Part shown: positions 38,401 to 47,700 of the stretch, one piece after another
Layout: every line of letters starts with the position of its first letter
Position numbering within the stretch: the first letter of the stretch is position 1
NCBI RefSeq assembly: GCF_000963865.1
Contig: NZ_CP011071.1
Location: forward strand, 2,654,001 to 2,718,000
Direction of reading: 5' to 3'
DNA from: Flagellimonas lutaonensis
GTDB taxonomy: Bacteria > Bacteroidota > Bacteroidia > Flavobacteriales > Flavobacteriaceae
DNA: 64,000 nucleotides
Made by a program: the position numbers and the translations under genes
Notes under the pieces: model-generated
Seen by the model: the letters and a program-made list of their open reading frames with translations, nothing else
What the model was told of the DNA's origin: nothing
Databases searched by the model: none

Positions 38401-41400
38401 GATGGTAACGCTGGTGCCAAATCGGCCAATGTGGTCATCACTCATTCAGGTACCAATAGCCCTCTTACAGTGCCGATAACCGCTAATCTTAGTGACAACA
38501 CGTCAGTCAGTAGGGTTAATGCGGGTGGCGCTCAAGTATCCGCTACTGATGGTGGGGTTGATTGGGAAGCCAACAGCGCCGGTGGTGCCACAAGTGGAAC
38601 TACCTATGCAGTCAACACGGGTAGTGTATTCAGTACGGGAGGTGCTTTTCAATATAGTAATAGAGATGCTTCTATTCCAGCCTATGTAGATCAAACCACA
38701 TTCGATGCACTTTTTGCACAAGAACGCAATGATGAAGCCACAGGCACAGAGATGGAGTTTACTTTTCCTGTTGCCAATGGTAATTATATAGTCAATTTGT
38801 TTTTGGGAAATAGTTTTTCGGGAACCAGTCAAATAGGACAGCGGGTTTTCGATATTGAGATTGAAGGTACTGTGGTTAGGGATAATTTAGATCTTATTGA
38901 AGAATTTGGCCATCAAGTGGCAGGAATGTTGTCATTTGCTGTACCGGTCACCGACGGCGTACTTAATCTACGATTCTTGCACGAAGTAGAGAACCCCTTG
39001 GTAAATGCCATAGAGATTCTTGATGCAGCTGGCCAGTTGCCCTTTGATATTGTACCCATTGCCAATCAGGCGAATTATGCGGGTCAACAAGCTAATTTGA
39101 CAGCGGTTGCCTTTGGGGGCGATGAGGCCCAACCCATTGTGTATAGCATTTCGGGCCAACCAGAAGGGTTAGCCATCAACACTTCAACAGGACTTATTTC
39201 AGGTACCATTTCTGTAAATGCATTGACCGGTGGACCAAACGGTGATGGTGTGCATCAGGTTACGGTAACGGCCAGTCGCGCCGGATCATCCGATGTGCAG
39301 ACGCAATTCAGTTGGACAATCACCAGTATGAGCACCTTGAGAATAAACGCTGGCGGAGTTCAGGTCAATGCTTCAGATAGCGAATCAGACTGGCTTGAGA
39401 ATGCGACAGGCGGCGCCTACGATGGCCCCGGATATTATGTAAACACAGGTGGTATTTTTAATGGTAATTTAGATTATGCCAATAGACACACTTCAATACC
39501 ATCCTATATAGACCAGAATACTTTTAATGCATTGTTTGCACAAGAAAGGTTTGACACCAATGGCGGAGTTGATATGGATTTTGCCATTCCCATGCTCAAC
39601 GGGAATTATTCGGTAAATCTCTACATGGGTAACGCTTTTAGTGGCACAAGCCAACCCGGCCAAAGGGTATATGACATTCTTTTGGAAGGGGCTGTGGTAC
39701 GGCAAAACTTTGATTTAATTGTCGAATTCGGGCACCAATCGGGCGGAATGCTCTCATTTCCGGTATCAGTGACCGATGGGGTGTTGAATATTGGATTTAG
39801 CAATACTGTGCAAAGTGCATTGGTCAATGCCATAGAAGTGATTGCGGACAATTCACAGTTCCCGCCGATAATAATAGACCCTGTTGCTGATCAGAATCAC
39901 CAAGTGGGTGAGAATCCTGATTTGACCATTACGGCCTCTGGCGGTGACCCGCAGGGTAATTTTGAATTCAGTTTGTCTGGCCAGCCTGCAGGCATTGACA
40001 TTGAACCTACCAATGGGCTGGTATTTGGTACCATTCAATCTGCAGCATTGACTGGGGGTCCCAATGGCGACGGGGTACACAATGTAACGGTCTTGGTGAA
40101 CAAACCCGGTTCGGCACCAGCAACGACCAACTTCACTTGGACCGTTAGCCAAGATTGGGTGGAGAAAGATGAAGATGAAAATTACACCGCACGCCATGAA
40201 TGTTCATTTGTTCAAGCCGGGAATAAGTTTTATTTGATGGGGGGTCGTGAAAACGCCACTGCGATCGATGTATACGACTACACCACGAACAGTTGGGTAG
40301 AATTGGCGAACTCTACACCAGTTATCAATTCTACGCAGTTAGAGTTTAACCACTTTCAGGCCACTGAATATGAAGGCTTGATTTGGGTGATTGGGGCGTT
40401 TAAGACCAATGTGTTCCCGAATGAGATTCCAGCAGATTATATATGGGCGTTTGACCCAACTACTAATGAGTGGATACAAGGTCCTGAGATTCCTTCCGGA
40501 AGAAAAAGAGGTTCCACGGGTCTGGTTGTTTACAATGACAAATTCTATATCGTAGGTGGAAACACTGATGGCCACGATGGAGGGTATGTGGCCTGGTTCG
40601 ATGAATATGACCCACGAACGGGTGTCTGGACACCTTTAACTGACGCACCAAACGCCAGAGACCACTTTCAAGCTGCGGTAATAGGCGATAAGTTGTACGC
40701 TGTGGGCGGTAGACTGTCAGGTGGGCCGGGCGGTACTTTTGCCCCGACCATCCCAGAAGTGGACGTATATGACTTTATTAGTGGCACATGGAGCACTTTG
40801 CCTGCCGGGCAGAACTTACCTACCGAAAGGGCTGCCCCCGCTGTGGTCAACTTTGAAGATAAGTTGGTCGTGATAGGTGGAGAAGGTAATGGACAGGCCT
40901 ATAATACTACTGAACAATATGATCCGAACACCCAAACATGGAGCACCTTGGCCGATATGAACCATGCACGGCATGGCACACAGGCCATTGTATCGGGCAA
41001 TGGAATTTATATATTGGGGGGTTCACCTAACTTGGGTGGCGGCAACCAAAAAAACATGGAATATCTTGGAGCCGATAATGCCACTGGCGTGCCCAGCATA
41101 ACCAGTACCTTGTCAGCACCTTCCATTGTGGATGTGCCTGATGGGGGCAGTCGTGACATTTTAATTACCGCTGAGGATGGTAATGTAGGCATCATGGTGA
41201 CTTCTATGGAGATTACCGGACCCGATGCCGCCGACTTCAGCATTACTTCGGGTGAATTGAACCCCGGTCTCATTGGAACTTCTGAAACACATACGGTCAC
41301 AGTGGCCCTGAGCGGAACAGGTGCGGATAGAAATGCTGTGTTGACCATCAATTATGGCCCCTCATCATCGATTACGATTGATTTGACCAACAACAATGTG

Positions 41401-44400
41401 CCGCCTGATGTCGAGAACCCGGGCACACAGAACAATGTAGAGGGTGAAAACGTTTCACTGCAGATATTGGCCACTGATGCCAGCAGCAATCTTGCGTATA
41501 GTGCCACGGGCTTGCCACCCGACTTGACCATTGACCCCAACACGGGCCTCATTTCGGGTACCATAGCACAGGCTCAATCGGGTAATGGGGTCTTTCAGGA
41601 AGAGAATGGTCTGGTAATCATTGAAACCGAGTCAGGAACGATAGACCCAACGTGGAGTTTGACCACTCTTGATAATGAAACAGGTATTATTGCGGGGTCC
41701 AACTATCTTAGTGGTACGGTTGCAGGCAATGGAGGCACTATTCCGTACCAAATAAATATCTCGACCCCTGGGGTATATCGTTTTGATTGGAAAAGCTTTT
41801 ACAGTGGACCAAACTCAACTGAAGAAAATGACAGCTGGTTGCGGTTTCCGAACAATGATGATGTCTGGTTCTTTGGCTTTAGGGGAAATCCTGTGAGTGA
41901 GGCTAATTTGATTGACAAAATTCAAAATGACTTCACCAATGTGGTCTTCCCAGGTGGAACCTCTAGATATTTTTCAAATCCAGGAACCGAAAGCGATCCA
42001 TCAGACGATACGGCACCGGTAGGCCAAACCGGTAATGGTTATTTCAAGATTTTTTTGTCAGGAGCGCAATCAGAAGTTTATGAATGGGAGTCGTTTACCA
42101 GTGACAATGGCACGGCACATCAAATTTATGTGTGGTTCGTGAATCCGGGCACTTATACCATGGAAATTTCTGAACGCTCTGCGGGCCATGCCATTCATAA
42201 AGTCGCACTTTACAAAGTGGACGGGCCAAATTACACAGATGCCCAGTTGGATACATTCCCAGAGTCCAATACAGGAGGAGGGTCTCAAGGAGCGGCAGCC
42301 AACAGTCCCTATACGGTTGATGTGACGGTGACCGATGATGGCAATCCTCAAGAATCTACAACCGAACAGTTCATCTGGAACATTGGTCCGGCGGGTACCG
42401 CACCACCTTCTGCGGTCGCAGAGGCCTCCCCATTGACAGGCGTAGCGCCTTTGCAGGTCACTTTTACAGGCAGTAATTCTACCGATGACTCGAACATTGT
42501 TAGCTATGCTTGGGACTTTAAGGACGGTGGTACTTCTACGGAAGCCGATCCAGTCTATACCTTCAATTCTTCCGGCACCTATGATGTGGAATTGACAGTG
42601 ACCGACAATGATGGACTCACGGATACCGATACGGTGACCATTCAGATAAATGGAGCTAACCTACCGCCCACGGCAGTGGCAGAGGCCACCCCGTTGACGG
42701 GCGAGTCACCACTTCAAGTGACCTTTACGGGCAGCAACTCGACCGATGATGTGGGAATCGTCAGCTACGCTTGGGATTTCATTGATGGCGGCAATTCAAC
42801 CGAGGCAGATCCCATATATACCTTCAATACACCTGGAATCTATGATGTTGAATTGACCGTGACCGATGGCGAGGGGTTAACAGATACAGATGTTGTTACC
42901 ATCACTGTGAATGCGCCAAACCAAGCACCCACTGCAGTGGCCGAGGCCACCCCGTTGACGGGCGAGTCACCACTTCAAGTGACCTTTACGGGCAGCAATT
43001 CTTCCGATACCGATGGTACAATTGAAAGCTATTCTTGGAACTTTGGCGATGGTGGTTCCTCCACAGAGGCAGACCCTGTCTATACTTTCAATACAGCGGG
43101 TACTTATGACGTGGAGCTTACCGTGACCGACGATGGAGGGCTGACCAATACCGATACGGTGACCATCACCGTGAGTGAACCGAACCAGCCACCCACGGCA
43201 GTGGCCGAGGCGACACCTTTGAGTGGAGATGCTCCGTTGCAGGTGGCCTTTACGGGCAGCAACTCGACCGATGATGTGGGCATCGTCAGCTATGCATGGG
43301 ACTTCAAGGACGGCAGCACATCGACCCAGGCCGACCCGTCCCATACCTTTAACACGGCCGGCACCTACGTGGTGGAGCTCACGGTGGTCGACGCCGAAGG
43401 GCTGACCGATACGGATACGGTGACCATTACGGTAAATCAATCGACCAATGAACCGCCAGTGGCAGTGGCAACTGCCAATCCCACACAAGGAGAAGCACCA
43501 TTACCGGTCATATTTGATGGTAGTAATTCTACCGATGATGTTGGAATCGTCAGCTATTTTTGGGATTTTGATAATGGTACAACCTCTACCGAGATAAATC
43601 CGGTAACAACATTTACAGATGCTGGCACTTATGAGGTTACCTTGACTGTAACCGATGACGGAGGCCTGACCGATATGACAACCATTACGATTACAGTAGT
43701 GGATCCGATGGGCAATTTGCCCCCGAATGCAGTTGTCAGTGCCACTCCAGATTCAGGTGAAGCACCTTTGGAGGTTTCCTTCACAGGAAGCAATTCTACC
43801 GATGATGTAGGTGTTGTCAGCTATGCTTGGGACTTTGGTGATGGGGGAAGTTCAACGGAAGCGGACCCTGTTCATACCTATAATACTCCGGGCAACTATT
43901 TGGCAACCCTTACCGTAACTGATGGGGAAGGCCTGATGGACAACGCCACAGTGACTATTACCGTTACTGAAGCAGGTGCAAATCAGCCCCCGAATGCAGT
44001 TGTCAGTGCCACTCCAGATTCGGGTGAAGCACCTTTGGAGGTTTCCTTCACAGGGAGCAATTCTACCGATGATGTAGGTGTTGTCAGCTATACTTGGGAT
44101 TTTGGGGATGGAGAAACCTCGACCGAGGTGAACCCGAGCCATACCTTTACTTTTGCGGGTTCCTTTGAAGTTTCTCTGACTGTAGAAGATGAGGAGGGAT
44201 TGACCGATACCGCAACGATTACAATTGAAGTAGAAGACAACAATCCATCTGGAATAACTGATTTTGAGGTAATAATTGCTCCTAATCCAGCCGATCAAAC
44301 CGCGAATATCAGTGTGTTGAACATACCAGAAGGTACGGTAGTAACAATGATATATCTACATGATTCCACTGGTAGGCTATTGGGTGCATTCGAACCACAA

Positions 44401-44523
44401 GATGTGTTTAGTGACAACAGATACGAAATTCCCGTTTTTATGTTAAGGGATGAAGTATATTATGTAAAAATTGAACTGAACAATGGCGATTCCATTGCGG
44501 TAAGGTTATTGGTAAAAAATTGA
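35470..44523 (+). CDS. Giant T9SS-secreted surface protein 1 (propeller, malectin, Kelch, PKD)
   Basis: A 3017-aa exported protein; signal peptide ends near Ala30. Domains in order: a beta-propeller resembling sugar dehydrogenases/NHL (about 32-580, LAFGPDGKLYVAQQDGTIHQ); a thrombospondin-type-3-like Ca-binding stretch (591-655, DYDGDGYTNGDE); a LamG/concanavalin-like domain (664-897); a choice-of-anchor-D-type domain (901-1007); two malectin domains each followed by a putative-Ig domain (1011-1561); one Kelch propeller (1563-1868); a second anchor-D-type domain; a putative-Ig domain with a carbohydrate-binding-like insert (1978-2307); seven PKD domains (2311-2920); and a T9SS sorting domain (2931-3017, IIAPNPADQTANISV). 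It probably displays sugar-binding modules on the cell surface. No enzyme active site is certain. Confidence 0.85.
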   Translation: MKKNYPNLPKYVFVFAVVSILGLFQMNLNAQSFNASNLVGESLTNPTSLAFGPDGKLYVAQQDGTIHQYSVSRDGAPAGSGTYTVTNTVVINDIKIKVKNHNDSGVLDNIDPAVNQKRQVTGIAVSGTSANPIIYVSSSDPRIGGASNSNPTGELDRNLDTNSGVLSRLTWNGSGWDHVDLVRGLPRCEENHATNGLDIFTKNGDTYILLQQGGNTNKGAPSNNFGGIAETYLAGAILIVNLTQLESMPIYTDPRTGSDYVYDLPTLNDPARTDIDNTHPEFPYPSGHPMYNATIDIGDPFGGNNTRNQAFPEPGGPVQIFSPGWRNGYDVVVTEAGLIYSVDNGGNSTWGGQPVIRTSDGTFKGDQSTTTYDPGAGDYVTNEFNESGSATVWDALHYIGTINDANGTYYAGHPAPIRAFPDKAEVISYTYNGSSWVEASRHDFSVLLNGVSGYFNSSFGMANFPNDPDQGEFLSANQSSGKVNIFDVVTSSTNGICEYAASNFNNAMKGDLLTASFNGNINRYELNASGTGILAKDNGFLNGFGSVPLDVIAQGDLDVFPGTIWAATYGSGNITVFEPDDFGSCPQPGEQGYDPLADYDGDGYTNGDEIDNGTNHCSGGSKPEDNDGDFVSNLNDTDDDNDGIADVNDPFQWDADNGTTTNLPVEYPFWNNDPGTGFAGLGFTGWMTNGSTDYLDQYDFDNLSFGGAGGKATIDFVSEGDALGTSNNQDNGFQFGVNVDSNSNPFTVYAVLETPFGGIAPVDTESYGIQIGLGDQDNYLKLAISTGTSTSDNEYGFDVVLENSGAVTSNSYDAPGFSAANNIHLYISVNPSANTAQPYYSLDGGTTIAPLGGLVSLPTSFLNASDNQGLAVGIISTSVGSGPEYTATWDYINVTEDSNGQLAWNPDPVDFGTLPVTSGPVELNTFAQNTGGPSSGTISITDVSFTGQDATLFSNTSSLPLTVEPGASIAVPITFSPDGNAGAKSANVVITHSGTNSPLTVPITANLSDNTSVSRVNAGGAQVSATDGGVDWEANSAGGATSGTTYAVNTGSVFSTGGAFQYSNRDASIPAYVDQTTFDALFAQERNDEATGTEMEFTFPVANGNYIVNLFLGNSFSGTSQIGQRVFDIEIEGTVVRDNLDLIEEFGHQVAGMLSFAVPVTDGVLNLRFLHEVENPLVNAIEILDAAGQLPFDIVPIANQANYAGQQANLTAVAFGGDEAQPIVYSISGQPEGLAINTSTGLISGTISVNALTGGPNGDGVHQVTVTASRAGSSDVQTQFSWTITSMSTLRINAGGVQVNASDSESDWLENATGGAYDGPGYYVNTGGIFNGNLDYANRHTSIPSYIDQNTFNALFAQERFDTNGGVDMDFAIPMLNGNYSVNLYMGNAFSGTSQPGQRVYDILLEGAVVRQNFDLIVEFGHQSGGMLSFPVSVTDGVLNIGFSNTVQSALVNAIEVIADNSQFPPIIIDPVADQNHQVGENPDLTITASGGDPQGNFEFSLSGQPAGIDIEPTNGLVFGTIQSAALTGGPNGDGVHNVTVLVNKPGSAPATTNFTWTVSQDWVEKDEDENYTARHECSFVQAGNKFYLMGGRENATAIDVYDYTTNSWVELANSTPVINSTQLEFNHFQATEYEGLIWVIGAFKTNVFPNEIPADYIWAFDPTTNEWIQGPEIPSGRKRGSTGLVVYNDKFYIVGGNTDGHDGGYVAWFDEYDPRTGVWTPLTDAPNARDHFQAAVIGDKLYAVGGRLSGGPGGTFAPTIPEVDVYDFISGTWSTLPAGQNLPTERAAPAVVNFEDKLVVIGGEGNGQAYNTTEQYDPNTQTWSTLADMNHARHGTQAIVSGNGIYILGGSPNLGGGNQKNMEYLGADNATGVPSITSTLSAPSIVDVPDGGSRDILITAEDGNVGIMVTSMEITGPDAADFSITSGELNPGLIGTSETHTVTVALSGTGADRNAVLTINYGPSSSITIDLTNNNVPPDVENPGTQNNVEGENVSLQILATDASSNLAYSATGLPPDLTIDPNTGLISGTIAQAQSGNGVFQEENGLVIIETESGTIDPTWSLTTLDNETGIIAGSNYLSGTVAGNGGTIPYQINISTPGVYRFDWKSFYSGPNSTEENDSWLRFPNNDDVWFFGFRGNPVSEANLIDKIQNDFTNVVFPGGTSRYFSNPGTESDPSDDTAPVGQTGNGYFKIFLSGAQSEVYEWESFTSDNGTAHQIYVWFVNPGTYTMEISERSAGHAIHKVALYKVDGPNYTDAQLDTFPESNTGGGSQGAAANSPYTVDVTVTDDGNPQESTTEQFIWNIGPAGTAPPSAVAEASPLTGVAPLQVTFTGSNSTDDSNIVSYAWDFKDGGTSTEADPVYTFNSSGTYDVELTVTDNDGLTDTDTVTIQINGANLPPTAVAEATPLTGESPLQVTFTGSNSTDDVGIVSYAWDFIDGGNSTEADPIYTFNTPGIYDVELTVTDGEGLTDTDVVTITVNAPNQAPTAVAEATPLTGESPLQVTFTGSNSSDTDGTIESYSWNFGDGGSSTEADPVYTFNTAGTYDVELTVTDDGGLTNTDTVTITVSEPNQPPTAVAEATPLSGDAPLQVAFTGSNSTDDVGIVSYAWDFKDGSTSTQADPSHTFNTAGTYVVELTVVDAEGLTDTDTVTITVNQSTNEPPVAVATANPTQGEAPLPVIFDGSNSTDDVGIVSYFWDFDNGTTSTEINPVTTFTDAGTYEVTLTVTDDGGLTDMTTITITVVDPMGNLPPNAVVSATPDSGEAPLEVSFTGSNSTDDVGVVSYAWDFGDGGSSTEADPVHTYNTPGNYLATLTVTDGEGLMDNATVTITVTEAGANQPPNAVVSATPDSGEAPLEVSFTGSNSTDDVGVVSYTWDFGDGETSTEVNPSHTFTFAGSFEVSLTVEDEEGLTDTATITIEVEDNNPSGITDFEVIIAPNPADQTANISVLNIPEGTVVTMIYLHDSTGRLLGAFEPQDVFSDNRYEIPVFMLRDEVYYVKIELNNGDSIAVRLLVKN

Positions 44524-44570
44524 TAATCTACCCTAGTGGTAAAGATTTCCTTACACATATTCTAAGAAAG

Positions 44571-44599
44571 AAGGGGGGCTCAAATGCCCTCCTTTTTTT
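44571..44599 (+). terminator. Rho-independent terminator after giant gene 1
   Basis: AAGGGGGGC and GCCCTCCTT form a 9-bp stem (one wobble pair) around a 6-nt loop, followed by seven T. It lies about 48 bp past the stop codon. This separates the two giant genes into two transcripts. Confidence 0.8.
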
Positions 44600-44701
44600 G
44601 TCCAGCAATAATTTGTAAATCAATGTTTTGCCATTGGTCGGGATAATGGTTCAATTAGTCGAATAAGCTAAACGTACAGTATCTTCAGCTTTAAAAACAG
44701 A

Positions 44702-44709
44702 TACTTTTG
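44702..44709 (+). promoter_or_regulatory. -7 promoter box for giant gene 2
   Basis: TACTTTTG is an exact match to the Bacteroidota -7 consensus TAnnTTTG and lies 48 bp upstream of the ATG at 44758. No perfect -33 TTTG is seen at the right distance. The terminator at 44571 lies upstream, so an independent promoter is expected here. Confidence 0.5.
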
Positions 44710-44757
44710 GTACAATCCCCCAAGACTTGTTGATTTCCTAACGCCAATCAGAAATAT

Positions 44758-47700
44758 ATGAAAGGTTTCTATTACATTCAGTTTTGGGTAACTATTTTTA
44801 TTTTTACTGTTTTCCCTACCTCAAATATTCATTCACAAGGTTTTAACAGCTCAGCTCTCTTGGGTGAAAGTCTAAACAATCCAACCTCATTGGCTTTTGG
44901 CCCGGACGGAAAGCTCTATGTGGCACAACAAGATGGAACCATACACCAATACACCGTGGCCAGGGACGGTGCCCCGGCAGGTAGCGGAACCTATTCGGTT
45001 ACCAATACCGTGGTGATCAATCACATCAAGTTAAATGTTCTAAACCACAATGATATCGGTGAACTGGACAATAATGGGAGTGCTGTAAATGGAAAGCGTC
45101 AGGTAACGGGCATCTTAGCAGCGGGTACAGCTGCGAATCCGATTTTATATGTGACTTCTTCTGACCCACGTATTGGTGGTGCCAGCAGTAGCAATCCCAG
45201 TGGTGAACTCGATAGAAACCTTGACACCAATTCTGGAATTTTATCAAGGTTGACCTGGAATGGCAACAGTTGGAACCAGGTTGATCTGGTTCGAGGCCTG
45301 CCACGTTGCGAAGAAAACCATGCTTCCAATGGCTTGGATATCTTCACAAAAAGTGGAAGTACTTATCTGCTCTTGCAACAGGGTGGCAACACCAACAAGG
45401 GGGCTCCCAGCAATAATTTCGGAGGTATTGCAGAAACGTATCTCGCCGGTGCCATCTTGATCATCAACCTGACCCAATTGGAAGGGATGGCAGTCTATAC
45501 CGATCCCAGAACCGGATTTGACTATGTCTATGACCTGCCCACCCTGAACGATCCAACAAGAACCGATATAACCAATACACACCCAAAGTTCCCCTATCCT
45601 TCAGGGCACCCTATGTACAATGCCACTATTGACATTGGCGATCCCTTTGGGGGCAACAATACCCGTAACCAAGCAATCCCTGAACCAGGTGGACCGGTTC
45701 AGATTTTTTCGCCAGGTTGGCGCAATGGCTATGATGTGGTGGTGACAGAGGCAGGATTGGTGTATTCGGTCGATAACGGGGGCAACTCAACATGGGGAGG
45801 GGTGCCGCTCATCTATTTGAGCAATGGTACCTTAAAGGGGCACCACTACACAACGACCTATGACCCCGGTGCAGGTGATTATGTGACCAATGACTTTCAT
45901 GAGAACGGTAGTAGCACGGTTTGGGATGCATTACATTTCATTGGCTCTGTGAATGATGCCAATGGCACTTATTATGCAGGCCACCCAGTGCCCATTAGGG
46001 CTTTCCCCGCACTGGCCGAGGTGATAAGCTATAATTACAATGGCTCTAGTTGGGTTGAAGTGTCAAGAGATGATTTTTCTTCTTTATTAAATGGGGTTTC
46101 TGGTTATTTCAACAGTTCGTTCAACATGTCTAATTTCCCTAATGATACAAGGCAGGGAGAGTTCTTGAGTGCGAACCAAAGCAGCAGTAAGGTCAACATT
46201 TTTGATGTCGTGACCTCTTCTACCAACGGTATATGTGAATACACGGCCAGCAACTTTAACAATGCCATGAAGGGAGATTTATTGACGGCTTCTTTCAATG
46301 GTAAGATCAACAGATACCAATTGAACTCATCAGGTACCACCTTGTTGGTCAAAGACAATAATTTCTTTTCAGGTTTTGGGTCTGTACCACTTGATGTCAT
46401 TGCACAGGGCGATTCGGATGTCTTTCCCGGCACCGTGTGGGCCGCTACGTATAGCTCAGGCAACATTACAGTTTTTGAACCCACAGATTTTGTCAATTGC
46501 CCCCAACCGGGTGAAGGCGGTTACGACCCTTTTGCAGATTCTGACGGCGATGGTTTTACCAATGAAGATGAAGTTGCCAATGGCACCAATCATTGCTCTG
46601 GGGGCAGCAAACCTGAGGATAATGATGGTGATTTTGTGTCGGATCTGATGGATGCCGATGATGACAATGATGGTATTGCAGATGTCAACGATTCCTTTCA
46701 ATGGGATGCTGATAATGGTACCACCACCAATTTGCCCGTTGATTACCCCTTTTGGAACAATGACCCTGGCACTGGTTTTGCCGGATTGGGTTTTACAGGA
46801 TGGATGACCAATGGCAGCACTGATTATCTAGATCAATATGACGAAGGCAATCTCTCTTTCGGCGGGGCAGGGGGCAAGGCCACTATTGACTTCACCGGTA
46901 ATGGCGATGCTCTGGGGGCTTCCAATGACCAAGAAAATGGTTTTCAATTTGGGATCAATGTTGACAGCAATTCCAATCCATTTACAGTCCACTCTAAAAT
47001 AGAGACGCCTTTTGGTGGTAACCCACCCGTCGGCACTCAATCATACGGAATCCAGATAGGCACAGGCGACCAAGACAATTATCTTAAATTGGCCGCCAGC
47101 ACAGGCACCTCTAGCAGTGACAGCGAGCATGGGTTCGAAGTAGTTTTGGAGAACGGTGGCTTAGTAACAAGCAATGCTTATGATGCACCGGGCTTTTTGG
47201 CGGCCAATGCAATGGATTTGTACATAAGCATTGACCCATCTGCAAATACGGCCCAATGTTTTTACTCATTTGATTCTGGCACAACAATAAATGCTTTAGG
47301 AGGCCCACTGACGCTTCCGTCAAGTTTTTTGGATACCAACGATAACCAAGGCCTTGCGGTAGGTATAATATCGACTTCAGGGGGTTCAGGCCCTGATTAT
47401 ACAGCCACGTGGGACTTTATCAATGTCGATGAGGGTACTGTTGGAGGCGAATCCTGTATATGGAATGGTTTGACCGATGCAGGCTTGGGGCGTTTCGAAA
47501 CCAGAAAAGAACAAGTCGGGGATAAATTATATATAATGGGAGGTTGGTTGACCGGATTGATTGCCTCGAATACAGTGGAGATTTATGACATGACCAATGA
47601 TACTTGGAGTTTTGGAGCCAATATGCCCATAAATGTGACCCATATGGGCAGTGCAGTGGTTGGCAATGATATTTGGCTTATTGGAGGTTTTGTCGGCAAT

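Noticed and set aside
43223-43405. 60-codon frame in the PKD region
   Set aside because: Lies in another frame of the giant gene and exists only because PKD 4 is G+C-rich.
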